Assembly (NCBI GenBank): GCA_023254555.1 | Contig: JALRLI010000045.1 | Coordinates: 1-8,356 of the forward strand | Origin: Microbacteriaceae bacterium | GTDB lineage: Bacteria > Actinomycetota > Actinomycetes > Actinomycetales > Microbacteriaceae | Length of the DNA: 8,356 nucleotides | Reading direction: 5' to 3' | Shown here: in pieces, positions 1 through 7,215 of the stretch | How the letters are laid out: every line of letters begins with the position of its first letter | Numbering within the stretch: position 1 is the stretch's first letter | The notes under the pieces: generated by a model | What the model was told of the DNA's origin: nothing | Database searches by the model: none | Seen by the model: only the letters and a program-made list of their open reading frames with translations | Position numbers and translations under genes: made by a program

Positions 1-94
1 GACGCAGGCGTGCGTCCAACTCGTTTCGTAATTGCAACCCGTAGGCATTGCCTTGGGTGAGCAGTGCGAGTATGGCACTAGAAATCGCTGACAC
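1..94 (-). CDS. PadR-family transcriptional regulator, N-terminal fragment (gene runs off the left edge)
   Basis: The minus strand reads 31 codons from a GTG at 94 to the window edge without a stop. The peptide begins MSAISSAILALL, followed by TQGNAYGLQLRNELDARLR. A short hydrophobic first helix, then a G-x-x-YG-x-x-L segment and a charged helix is the usual start of the PadR winged-helix DNA-binding domain, so a PadR-type repressor is the best match. Three in-frame GTG codons lie close together (at 103, 100 and 94). I chose the one at 94 because an AAAGG ribosome-binding sequence (minus strand, 108-104) sits 9 nt ahead of it. An ATG at 148 is also in frame but has no ribosome-binding site and would add 18 non-family residues. 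The gene diverges from the DUF3145 gene. The ligand and effector domain lie outside the window, so its target cannot be inferred. Confidence 0.62.
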   Translation of the reverse strand, partial: MSAISSAILALLTQGNAYGLQLRNELDARLR

Positions 95-190
95 CTGCAC
101 CACCCTTTGACAGAAGCGTCCCACGCTGGTTTTGCCTACATTTTCCATTTGAGTCAAGCAGTGAAAAGCTGTGAATTGGGCTTGCCACGC

Positions 191-219
191 TTGAGTTTGT
201 CGGCTTTTTTCGTCATACT
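191..219 (+). promoter_or_regulatory. Predicted promoter for the DUF3145 gene
   Basis: TTGAGT (191-196) and CATACT (214-219) are separated by exactly 17 bp and each matches four of six bases of the vegetative sigma-factor consensus. Transcription would start near 226, giving a leader of about 58 nt before the ATG at 284. An inverted pair, GTGAAAAG (161-168) and CTTTTCAC (218-225), brackets the element, and its right half overlaps the -10 box. Confidence 0.4.
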
Positions 220-273
220 TTTCACAGAACAGCCAAACATTGAATCGACGTTGGGGAAGACGATCGAGTCGAT

Positions 274-279
274 GGAGGA
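274..279 (+). promoter_or_regulatory. Ribosome-binding site that sets the DUF3145 start
   Basis: GGAGGA lies 4 nt before the ATG at 284 (5 nt counted from the GGAGG core). It supports the start at 284 over the in-frame upstream TTG at 107, and over the ATG at 272, which overlaps the site itself. Confidence 0.7.
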
Positions 280-283
280 AAGA

Positions 284-796
284 ATGGCTGAAAATAACAC
301 GAGTGGCGTACTTTACGTGCACTCTTGTCTGCCTGCGATGATGCCACATATGGAGTGGGCGCTTGGCAGGGCACTCGGTCACGCCGTCAGCTTCGCATGG
401 AGCGAACAGCCGATTCTGCCAGGAACTATGCGAGCCGAGTTCGAGTGGCAGGGCTCAGAAGCAACCGCTGCTCTGGTTGCTTCTTCACTACGCGGGTGGG
501 ATCAGCTGCGGTTCGAGATAACCCAGAACGCTTCCGCGGCGAATGATGGTGGACGTTGGCTGCACACGCCCGAGCTTGGCATTTTCTACATGCAACTCGA
601 TACCGCAGGAAACACGGTTGTTCCTGAAGATCGCATTCGGTCTGCAATTGAAAACTCTGGGAATGACAGCGCTCAATTGACGCGTGAACTCAGGTTGGCG
701 CTCGGTCAGGCGTGGGATGACGAACTCGAGCCGTTCAGGCACGCGGGTTCACCGGGGAGTCTTGTCTGGCTCAACCGAGCCAGTGTCAACGGCTAG
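284..796 (+). CDS. DUF3145 family protein of unknown function
   Basis: This 170-residue protein begins MAENNTSGVLYVHSCLPAMM and matches my memory of the actinobacteria-restricted DUF3145 family: an N-terminal GVLYVHSCP-like segment, a central W-rich stretch (RGWDQLRFEI), a GRWLHTPELGIF motif and a C-terminal region ending in SLVWLNRA. No signal peptide or membrane segment is visible and the protein is mildly acidic, so it is probably cytoplasmic. No biochemical role is established to my knowledge. Family members often neighbour the type II fatty-acid synthase cluster, which suggests but does not prove a link to lipid metabolism. The open frame extends back to 107, but the extra 59 residues do not resemble the family and cover the predicted promoter. 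The stop is 7 bp from the convergent fabF stop. Codon use looks like its neighbours. Confidence 0.85.
   Translation: MAENNTSGVLYVHSCLPAMMPHMEWALGRALGHAVSFAWSEQPILPGTMRAEFEWQGSEATAALVASSLRGWDQLRFEITQNASAANDGGRWLHTPELGIFYMQLDTAGNTVVPEDRIRSAIENSGNDSAQLTRELRLALGQAWDDELEPFRHAGSPGSLVWLNRASVNG
766..783. other. Perfect hairpin at the convergent gene ends (possible bidirectional transcript end)
   Basis: CTGGCTC (766-772), AACC loop (773-776) and GAGCCAG (777-783) form a 7-bp GC-rich stem. It lies in the last codons of the DUF3145 gene and just beyond the fabF stop on the other strand. No U-run follows on either strand, so it is not a textbook intrinsic terminator. It could protect 3' ends or cause pausing. 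No better terminator for fabF is seen nearby. Confidence 0.35.
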
Positions 797-803
797 AGAA
801 ACG

Positions 804-2036
804 CTAAATGGTGCGAAAGCCGGCAACGGCGTTATGACCACCGAAACCAAAGCTGTTACTGATCGCCACCGCATCACCCTCAATCGAACGAGGTAATGTA
901 ACCACATCAACCTGAATCTCTGGATCTTGATTCTCGAGGTTGATCGTAGGGGGAAGCGTACGAGTTTCGAGGGCTTTAATGGTGAACGCCGCCTCAATAG
1001 CGCCAGCTCCACCGAGGAGGTGACCGGTAGAAGCTTTGGTCGCAGAAACAGGGATGCTCGCAAGCTTGTCACCGAAGATACGCTTGAGCGCATTGAACTC
1101 TGCAATGTCACCAACCGGCGTCGAGGTCGCGTGGGCGTTGATGTGACGCACGTCCGAAACGTCGTAGCCGGCGTTGGTGATGGTCTGCAGCATCGCTCGA
1201 GCTGCGGCACTGCCCTCTGGGTCTGGTGCGGTGATGTGGTAGGCGTCGGAGGTGACTGATCCACCAATGAGCTCAGCATAAATCTTTGCGCCGCGTGCCT
1301 TGGCGTGTTCTTCGGTCTCAACAACAATCGCTGCGGCACCCTCACCCATCACGAAGCCATCGCGATCAATGTCATACGGACGTGAGGCACGTGCGGGGTC
1401 ATCATTGCGCTTTGAAAGGGCTTGCATAGCAGCAAACGAAGCGATGGTGATGGGGTGAATTGCAGCCTCAGAGCCACCGGCGATAATGACGTCGGCATCG
1501 CCGGCCTGAAGGTGATCGTAGGCATTTACCAGTGATTCTGTGCTGGATGCGCAGGCTGAAACGGCGGTGCGAATACCTGCCCTCGCGCCAAGATCCATTC
1601 CAACCGCAGCCCCAGGGCCATTCGGCATGAGCATCGGCACCGTCATCGGTAGCACGCGTCGGGGGCCGCGTTCGCGCAGCGTATCCCACGCGTCGAGCAG
1701 CGTCCATACGCCGCCTATGCCGGTCGCCCATTCAACGCCCAAGCGTTCTGGAGCGAGTTCTGTGAGACCTGCATCTGCCCAGGCTTCACGACCAGCGATC
1801 AGCGCAAACTGACTCGACGGATCAAGTCTCTTGGTCTCGACGCGCTCGAGCACATCAGCGGCAGCAACGCGGGCCTGAGCGGCAAAGGTAACGGGTAGCT
1901 CATACTGCTCTACCCACTCAGCCTCAATAGTTCGCGCGCCACTCTCGCCCGCCAGGAGCGCATCCCAAGTGCTCGCCATGGTTCCGCCGAGCGGGGTAGT
2001 GGCACCCAGGCCGGTGATAACGATTTTCTTGGTCAT
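804..2036 (-). CDS. fabF: 3-oxoacyl-[acyl-carrier-protein] synthase II (beta-ketoacyl-ACP synthase II)
   Basis: FabF elongates fatty acids by condensing acyl-ACP with malonyl-ACP, releasing CO2, in the cytoplasmic type II synthase. The 410-residue product starts MTKKIVITGLGATTPLGG, the normal family start. Active-site residues are visible: Cys162 in TAVSACASSTES (acyl acceptor), His302 in NAHATSTPVGD and His339 in KASTGHLLGG, with Lys334 nearby. These lie within one residue of the Escherichia coli FabF positions 163, 303 and 340. The glycine-rich gating loop NSFGFGGHN is at about 395-402. The frame stays open to a GTG at 2096, but that extension runs through the intergenic hairpin and is not family sequence. 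An ACGGAG ribosome-binding site (minus strand, 2049-2044) lies 7 nt before the ATG at 2036. It is the last gene of the cluster. No accD-type carboxylase gene follows, unlike in mycobacteria. Confidence 0.97.
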   Translation of the reverse strand: MTKKIVITGLGATTPLGGTMASTWDALLAGESGARTIEAEWVEQYELPVTFAAQARVAAADVLERVETKRLDPSSQFALIAGREAWADAGLTELAPERLGVEWATGIGGVWTLLDAWDTLRERGPRRVLPMTVPMLMPNGPGAAVGMDLGARAGIRTAVSACASSTESLVNAYDHLQAGDADVIIAGGSEAAIHPITIASFAAMQALSKRNDDPARASRPYDIDRDGFVMGEGAAAIVVETEEHAKARGAKIYAELIGGSVTSDAYHITAPDPEGSAAARAMLQTITNAGYDVSDVRHINAHATSTPVGDIAEFNALKRIFGDKLASIPVSATKASTGHLLGGAGAIEAAFTIKALETRTLPPTINLENQDPEIQVDVVTLPRSIEGDAVAISNSFGFGGHNAVAGFRTI

Positions 2037-2062
2037 GCGCGTACTCCGTGTAAACCTTCGCG

Positions 2063-2100
2063 AAAAAACTTGTTTGGGGTGAGGGCGATTCCCCACCCCA
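2063..2100 (-). terminator. Hairpin plus U6 run between acpP and fabF, candidate attenuator
   Basis: On the minus strand TGGGGTG (2100-2094) pairs with CACCCCA (2081-2075). The inner bases add GGG/CCC pairs with a single bulged base, giving about ten pairs around a 5-nt loop. A run of six U (2068-2063) begins 6 nt after the stem. The gap between stem and U-run is longer than in a classic terminator, so partial termination is more likely than complete. The hairpin starts 10 nt after the acpP stop. Confidence 0.5.
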
Positions 2101-2110
2101 TCAACGTGGG

Positions 2111-2359
2111 TTAGGCCTGAGCCTTAACGATGAAATCGACAGCATCACCGACGGTCTTGAGGTTTGCAACCTCGTCGTCTGGAATCTTCACGTCGAACTT
2201 CTCTTCTGCGTTTACAACGATGGTCATCATCGAGATTGAATCGATGTCGAGGTCATCGGTGAACGACTTCTCTGCTGCAACCACGTCAGCGGCAATACCG
2301 GTTTCGTCGTTGATGAGTTCTGCCAGACCGGCGAGTACTTCTTCGTTGCTGAGAGCCAT
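2111..2359 (-). CDS. acpP: Acyl carrier protein
   Basis: ACP carries the growing acyl chain as a thioester on a 4'-phosphopantetheine arm and shuttles it among FabD, FabH, FabF and the reductase/dehydratase steps. The product is 82 residues, the normal length, and strongly acidic. The attachment serine is Ser41 in DDLDIDSISMMTIVV. The motif is DSI rather than the commonest DSL, a substitution I recall in related actinobacterial ACPs, so it is not a defect. Helix II and the following EEKFDVKIPDDEV segment that contacts partner enzymes are intact. The start ATG at 2359 has the best ribosome-binding site of the cluster, AAGGAG (minus strand, 2373-2368), 8 nt upstream. This fits the high ACP level cells need. 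It follows fabH by 59 nt, and a possible attenuator hairpin lies between it and fabF. Confidence 0.97.
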   Translation of the reverse strand: MALSNEEVLAGLAELINDETGIAADVVAAEKSFTDDLDIDSISMMTIVVNAEEKFDVKIPDDEVANLKTVGDAVDFIVKAQA

Positions 2360-2418
2360 GTGATTTTCTCCTTGATTGTTGGGATCGATAGCAAGTGTAG
2401 TCGGTGGCGGATCCCGAT

Positions 2419-3423
2419 TTAGGGAAGCTCTACGATCTGAGCTGCATAAACCAGTCCAGCTCCAAAAGCGATCTGGAGCGCCAGTCCACCTGAAAGCTCC
2501 GGATGATCTTCGAGCAACGCGTGCATCGCCAGTGGAACAGAGGCAGCCGAGGTATTACCCATGTGTTCAATGTCACGAGCGACGACGACAGACTCCGGAA
2601 GTTTCAACTGCTTCGCGAACTCGTCGATAATTCGCATATTCGCCTGGTGAGGGATGAAGGCGGCCAGATCATCAACGGTGATACCAGCCTGTTCGAGAGC
2701 CTGGCGTGCAACCTTTGCCATCTCCCAGACTGCCCAGCGGAATACAGACTGGCCGTCTTGACGAAGTGTTGGCCACTCCAACTCACCCTTGGCGTCACGA
2801 TATTCGAGCAGCGTATTGGTCATCCCGATGGTTTCCCATTTACCGCCGTCCGAGCCCCAAACAGTGGGGGAGATGCCGACGTGATCGCTCGCACCAATCA
2901 CAACTGCGCCGGCTCCATCTGCGAGTAGGAAAGAAATGGATCGGTCGGCAGGATGCACGATTTCAGAAAGCTTTTCAGCGCCAATGACGAGCACATTCTT
3001 CGCGAGTCCTGAGCGCACGAACGAATCGGCCTGCGCGACTGCGTACGTGTAACCGGCACACGCGGCAGAAATATCAAACGCTGCAGCAGGGGTAAGGCCG
3101 AGGCGTTCCGCAACCAACGCAGCCATGGATGGCGTCTGCACGGGGTTACTGATGGTGGCGATGATTACCGCGTTGATCTCATCCGGCGAAACACCTGACC
3201 GCTCGACCGCCTGGCGTCCAGCCTCAGTAGCTAAGTCGGTAGCAGAAATATTGGCACTCGCACGACGTCTCTCTATGATGCCTGTGCGCTGGCGAATCCA
3301 CTCGTCTGATGAGTCGATGGGTCCAATCAGATCATCATTTGGAACGTGCAGATCGCCGCGCGAGGCACCAACCGAGAGGATGCGTGTGAACTGTGTGCCC
3401 GTGCTCTGGTTCATAGTCGCCAT
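2419..3423 (-). CDS. fabH: 3-oxoacyl-[acyl-carrier-protein] synthase III (beta-ketoacyl-ACP synthase III)
   Basis: FabH starts fatty-acid synthesis by condensing an acyl-CoA primer with malonyl-ACP. In actinomycetes that make branched-chain lipids the primer is often a branched acyl-CoA. The specificity of this enzyme cannot be read from sequence alone. The 334-residue product has the complete catalytic triad: Cys122 in DISAACAGYTYAV, His259 in FIPHQANMRII and Asn290 in EHMGNTSAASVP. The N-terminal thiolase-like half includes SSDEWIRQRTGI at about 38-49, a typical CoA-binding region with Arg and Trp. The C-terminus (ALQIAFGAGLVYAAQIVELP) is complete. The start at 3423 has only a weak AGG-type ribosome-binding site. 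ATG at 3414 (Met4) is an alternative that changes little. It lies 48 nt after fabD and 59 nt before acpP. Placing fabH in the cluster follows the Streptomyces rather than the mycobacterial order. Confidence 0.96.
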   Translation of the reverse strand: MATMNQSTGTQFTRILSVGASRGDLHVPNDDLIGPIDSSDEWIRQRTGIIERRRASANISATDLATEAGRQAVERSGVSPDEINAVIIATISNPVQTPSMAALVAERLGLTPAAAFDISAACAGYTYAVAQADSFVRSGLAKNVLVIGAEKLSEIVHPADRSISFLLADGAGAVVIGASDHVGISPTVWGSDGGKWETIGMTNTLLEYRDAKGELEWPTLRQDGQSVFRWAVWEMAKVARQALEQAGITVDDLAAFIPHQANMRIIDEFAKQLKLPESVVVARDIEHMGNTSAASVPLAMHALLEDHPELSGGLALQIAFGAGLVYAAQIVELP

Positions 3424-3471
3424 TACTTGCCTATCTTCATGGGGGTAGTAGGTCTCTTCAATACTCGATCT

Positions 3472-4380
3472 TTAGCCGATGAGCTCAGCAGCGGAGCCAA
3501 TATCTTCAGGAGACTTGATCGCAACTGCGGGCACGCCCTTCATTGCACGTTTCGCAATACCGGTCAGTGCGCCGCCAGGGAGTAACTCAATGAAACCTGA
3601 GATTCCATCGCGTAGGAATGAATTCATACAGGCGTCCCAGCGCACTGGGTTCGAAACCTGACTGACGAGGAGCTCGGTAAAACGTGCGCCATCACTCACT
3701 TTTGAGCCGTCGTTGTTCGAATACAGCGGCAACGCGGGTTTCGCAGGCGCAATCGAAGCAACGCGTGCTTGAAGCGTTTCAACAGCAGGAGTCATGAATT
3801 GGGTGTGAAACGCACCTGCAACCTGAAGGGGAATGACTCTCGTACCTGCTGGCGGGTTTTGAACGAAGGCCTGCAATTCTTGCTTGGCGCCCGCCGCAAC
3901 AATCTGCCCAGCGCCATTCATGTTGGCTGGGGTGAGCCCGGCGGATGCAATTGCCGCGACGACTTCAGCTTCTTCCCCTCCGACTACAGCTGCCATGCCG
4001 GTCTCCTCGAGTGCTGCAGCAGCAGCCATGGCTTGCCCGCGTACCGCCACGAGTTGCATCGCCTCAACATCTGAAATCACGCCTGCGATAGCTGCAGCCG
4101 CAAATTCACCAACCGAGTGGCCCGCAACGGAAACCGCAGAGGTATCCGCTTGAGCGCTCAGTGAACGCCATGACAGCAATGATGCGGCCACAATCAATGG
4201 CTGAGCGACAGCGGTGTCTTTGATCGTATCGGCGTCGCTCACGCTGCCATGCGTGATGAGGTCAACGCCTGCAGCGTCAGACAGCTTCTCGAGATACGTG
4301 CGATTATCGTCGCTCTCAATCCATGCTTCAAGAAAACCAGGGGTCTGAGAGCCCTGTCCAGGGCATGCAACAAGAATCAC
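3472..4380 (-). CDS. fabD: Malonyl-CoA:ACP transacylase
   Basis: FabD transfers the malonyl group from malonyl-CoA to the phosphopantetheine arm of ACP, supplying the extender unit for FabH and FabF. The 302-residue product starts MILVACPGQGSQTPG, with the oxyanion-hole Gln9 in PGQGSQ. The nucleophile is Ser89 in AGHSVGEFAAA, Arg114 in VAVRGQAM binds the malonate carboxylate, and the catalytic base is His192 in VAGAFHTQFM. Length and motif spacing fit the family (about 300-310 residues). The start codon is GTG at 4380, chosen because the family consistently begins a few residues before PGQGSQ. No convincing Shine-Dalgarno is seen, and the right arm of an inverted repeat ends 6 nt upstream, so initiation may be weak or controlled. 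It lies 53 nt after aceE. The PucR/FasR-type regulator gene that commonly precedes fabD in actinobacteria is absent. Confidence 0.97.
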   Translation of the reverse strand: MILVACPGQGSQTPGFLEAWIESDDNRTYLEKLSDAAGVDLITHGSVSDADTIKDTAVAQPLIVAASLLSWRSLSAQADTSAVSVAGHSVGEFAAAAIAGVISDVEAMQLVAVRGQAMAAAAALEETGMAAVVGGEEAEVVAAIASAGLTPANMNGAGQIVAAGAKQELQAFVQNPPAGTRVIPLQVAGAFHTQFMTPAVETLQARVASIAPAKPALPLYSNNDGSKVSDGARFTELLVSQVSNPVRWDACMNSFLRDGISGFIELLPGGALTGIAKRAMKGVPAVAIKSPEDIGSAAELIG

Positions 4381-4386
4381 AACTCA

Positions 4387-4418
4387 ATTCTGGCAGACTG
4401 CGAGGCAATTGCCAGAAT
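4387..4418. promoter_or_regulatory. Inverted repeat in the aceE-fabD gap, candidate operator or mRNA hairpin
   Basis: ATTCTGGCA (4387-4395) and TGCCAGAAT (4410-4418) are perfect 9-bp inverted arms separated by 14 bp, about 23 bp centre to centre. A 10-bp palindrome, GGCAATTGCC (4404-4413), overlaps the second arm. The repeat fills most of the 53-bp gap and ends 6 nt before the fabD GTG. No U-run follows in the fabD direction, which argues against a terminator. Either a dimeric regulator site or a hairpin masking the fabD ribosome-binding region is possible. Confidence 0.45.
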
Positions 4419-4433
4419 ATGTTGAACCGATTG

Positions 4434-7160
4434 CTAGCTCTCGCCGCCCGCATTGCCGGTTGTTCCGGCCCGAACATCTGTCAGCTGGTACTTGAGAGCA
4501 GCTTCCGCGGCAACCTTGGTATCAATCTTGCCGTCAGCCGCGAGTAGCTGCAGCGTTTTCACAATAATCGACTCGCGATCAATACCGAAGTATCGTCTCG
4601 CTGCCGCACGTGTATCAGAGAAACCAAAACCGTCTGCGCCGAGTGCAGCAAAGCGATTCGGCACGAAGGGTCTGATGAGCTCCGGCACGGTTGTAGCCCA
4701 GTCGCTGACAGCGACGACAGGACCTTCCGCGCCCTGTAATTTCGAGGTGAGATATGGCACCATTGCAGGCAGATCTGGGTGAAGGAAATTGTGGTGTTCC
4801 GCAGTGTTGCCATCGCGGTTCAGCTCAGTCCAGCTCGTGACGCTCCACACATCGGCACTGACGCCGTAGTCGTTGGCGAGAATCTCCTGCGCTTCAAGCG
4901 CCCATGGCACAGCGACTCCAGAAGCCAGGAGCTGTGCTGGAATGCCGGTGCCCGCAGACTTGCTCACACGATGGATACCTCGCACAATGCCATCGATATC
5001 GACATCGTCTGGCTGTGCAGGCTGTTTGACGGGCTCGTTGTAGACAGTGAGGTAGTAAATCACATTAGGGTCTTCGTGCATGCCGCCGTACATTCGCTCG
5101 AGCCCCGACTCGAAGATATGAGCAATCTCATACGAATAAGCGGGATCATAGGCGACTACCGCAGGGTTCGTCGCGGCAAGTAAGAGCGAATGGCCATCAG
5201 CGTGCTGGAGTCCTTCACCCGTGAGTGTGGTGCGGCCAGCTGTTGCGCCGATCATGAAGCCCCGCGCCATCTGATCTCCCGCAGCCCAGATCGCATCACC
5301 TGTGCGCTGGAAACCAAACATGGAATAGAAAATGTACACAGGAATCAGGGGTTCACCGTGGGTTGCATAGCTCGTGCCCACGGCGGTGAATGCTGCGAGT
5401 GCACCTGCCTCATTGATGCCTACGTGAATTAACACACCATCAGTTGCTTCCTTGTACGAGAGCAACAACTCACGATCTACAGAAATGTAGGTTTGGCCGT
5501 GTGGATTGTAAATCTTCGAAGTGGGGAAGTATGAGTCCATCCCGAAGGTGCGGGCTTCGTCTGGGATGATTGGAACGATTCTCTGGCCAAAGTCTTTGTT
5601 TCGCATCAGATCTTTGAGCATTCGCACAAAAGCCATCGTCGTGGCAGCCTCTTGCTGACCGGAGCCCTTCAACGCAATCGCGTAATCATTCTTGGCCGGC
5701 AGAACGACTGGGACATGCTGCGCGCTTCGGCTTGGCAGGTACCCTCCGAGCTCACGTCGACGTGCCTGAACATATTGAATCGCGGGGTCGTTTTCGCCCG
5801 GATGGTAATACGGCGGGAGGTAGGGGTTCTCCTCAAGCTGCGCGTCAGTGATTGGAATTCGCATTGTGTCTCTGAACTTCTTCAGATCTTCGAGCGTCAT
5901 CTTCTTCATCTGGTGTGTCGCGTTGCGACCTTCGAAGTGCGGTCCCAGACCATAACCCTTCACGGTGTGCGCGAGAATCACTGTCGGACGACCCTTGTGC
6001 TCCATCGCAGCTTTGAAGGCGGCATACACTTTGCGATAGTCGTGTCCGCCGCGTCGCAGTTTCCAGATCTGCTCATCGGTGTAATCGTCGACCAATTTCA
6101 GGGCCTCGGGGTCGCGTCCGAAGAAGTTCTCACGAATGTAGGCGCCACTCTCGGCCTTGTACGTTTGGAAGTCGCCATCAGGAGTGACATTCATCAGGTT
6201 GAGGAGCGCACCGGACTCGTCGGCCTTGAGGAGCGTATCCCACTCGCGACCCCAAATAACCTTGATAACGTTCCAGCCAGCGCCCCTGAAGTAGCTTTCG
6301 AGCTCCTGGATGATCTTGGAGTTACCTCGCACTGGCCCATCAAGTCGTTGCAGATTGCAATTGACGACAAATGTCAAGTTATCGAGGCCCTCGTTCGCTG
6401 CCACCTGCAGCTGCCCTCGGCTCTCGACCTCATCCATCTCGCCATCGCCTAAGAACGCCCAGACGTGTTGCTGCGAAGTGTCTTTGATACCCCGATTGTG
6501 CAAGTAACGATTGAGCTGAGCTTGATAGATAGCGTTAATCGGGCCTAAGCCCATCGAAACTGTAGGGAATTGCCAGAAATCTGGCAGCAGACGTGGATGC
6601 GGATAGCTCGGTAGCCCGCCCCCGAGATGTGACTTCTCCTGACGGAAGCCGTCGAGCTGGTCTGACGACATGCGCCCCTCGAGAAACGCACGGGCGTACA
6701 TGCCCGGTGACGCGTGACCCTGAACGAAGATCTGATCTCCGCCCCCGGGGTGATCCTGACCGCGGAAGAAATGGTTAAAGCCAACCTCGTAGAGTGAAGC
6801 GGCAGAAGCATAGGTAGAAATGTGACCGCCCACGCCGATTCCTGGGCGCTGTGCACGGTGAACCAACATTGCAGCGTTCCATCTGATCCAGCTGCGGTAG
6901 CGTCTTTCGAGCTCTTCATCACCGGGAAACTCAGGCTCGTTCTCAGGTGCGATAGTGTTCACATAGTCCGTTTTCGGCACCATTGGCACACTGAGATGGA
7001 GCTCACGAGAGCGCTCAAGCATGCTCATCATGATTTCTCGGCCGCGGCCCGCGCCACGTCGGTCAACGAGCTCGTTGAGAGATTCTTGCCATTCGGCCGT
7101 CTCTTGCGGATCAGAATCTACGTAATCGACGGAGTATGGATCTTCATGGTTTACGGGCAC
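4434..7160 (-). CDS. aceE: Pyruvate dehydrogenase E1 component, homodimeric type
   Basis: AceE decarboxylates pyruvate with thiamine diphosphate and passes the acetyl group to the E2 lipoyl domain, yielding acetyl-CoA. From GTG 7160 the product is 908 residues, the expected size for this single-chain E1. Visible features: PGDEELERRYRSWIRWNAA near 80-95, active-site His113 and His130 in GHISTYASAASLYEVGFNHFF, the thiamine-diphosphate/Mg motif GDGEMDE (239-245) ending at NCN (267-269), and the catalytic Glu584 in GINEAGA. The central pyrimidine-binding and C-terminal transketolase-like domains are uninterrupted. The frame remains open to a TTG at 7238. I prefer GTG 7160 because the peptide VPVNHEDPYSVD aligns with the start of related proteins as I recall them, while the 26 extra residues have no family look. 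The ribosome-binding site is poor for both. It is divergent from the peroxiredoxin and leads the fab cluster. Confidence 0.95.
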   Translation of the reverse strand: MPVNHEDPYSVDYVDSDPQETAEWQESLNELVDRRGAGRGREIMMSMLERSRELHLSVPMVPKTDYVNTIAPENEPEFPGDEELERRYRSWIRWNAAMLVHRAQRPGIGVGGHISTYASAASLYEVGFNHFFRGQDHPGGGDQIFVQGHASPGMYARAFLEGRMSSDQLDGFRQEKSHLGGGLPSYPHPRLLPDFWQFPTVSMGLGPINAIYQAQLNRYLHNRGIKDTSQQHVWAFLGDGEMDEVESRGQLQVAANEGLDNLTFVVNCNLQRLDGPVRGNSKIIQELESYFRGAGWNVIKVIWGREWDTLLKADESGALLNLMNVTPDGDFQTYKAESGAYIRENFFGRDPEALKLVDDYTDEQIWKLRRGGHDYRKVYAAFKAAMEHKGRPTVILAHTVKGYGLGPHFEGRNATHQMKKMTLEDLKKFRDTMRIPITDAQLEENPYLPPYYHPGENDPAIQYVQARRRELGGYLPSRSAQHVPVVLPAKNDYAIALKGSGQQEAATTMAFVRMLKDLMRNKDFGQRIVPIIPDEARTFGMDSYFPTSKIYNPHGQTYISVDRELLLSYKEATDGVLIHVGINEAGALAAFTAVGTSYATHGEPLIPVYIFYSMFGFQRTGDAIWAAGDQMARGFMIGATAGRTTLTGEGLQHADGHSLLLAATNPAVVAYDPAYSYEIAHIFESGLERMYGGMHEDPNVIYYLTVYNEPVKQPAQPDDVDIDGIVRGIHRVSKSAGTGIPAQLLASGVAVPWALEAQEILANDYGVSADVWSVTSWTELNRDGNTAEHHNFLHPDLPAMVPYLTSKLQGAEGPVVAVSDWATTVPELIRPFVPNRFAALGADGFGFSDTRAAARRYFGIDRESIIVKTLQLLAADGKIDTKVAAEAALKYQLTDVRAGTTGNAGGES

Positions 7161-7215
7161 GGGTAGCCAACTTTCTCTCTGCTCGTTGATGCAAGGATGC
7201 GCATCAGCTGCTCGG

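Noticed and set aside
107..283. N-terminal extension of the DUF3145 protein to 107
   Set aside because: The 59 extra residues are not family-like and cover the predicted promoter. GGAGGA directly precedes the ATG at 284.
749..1345. A 198-codon minus-strand frame overlapping fabF in another phase
   Set aside because: Composition is Arg/Ser/Thr-rich as for an out-of-phase shadow, and fabF in the same region has intact catalytic motifs.
2037..2096. N-terminal extension of FabF to GTG 2096
   Set aside because: The extension would translate the acpP-fabF hairpin and U-run. Met at 2036 has a well-placed ACGGAG and matches the family start.
3421..3440. Five-codon reading frame (MKIGK, stop) overlapping the fabH start as TAATG, suggesting a translationally coupled leader
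   Set aside because: There is no ribosome-binding site before its ATG at 3440 and the peptide carries no attenuation signal, so it is probably chance.
5652..6452. A 266-codon plus-strand open frame antisense to aceE
   Set aside because: It lies wholly inside the conserved coding region of aceE, has no recognisable family motif and no convincing ribosome-binding site. Long antisense frames are expected opposite biased codon use.
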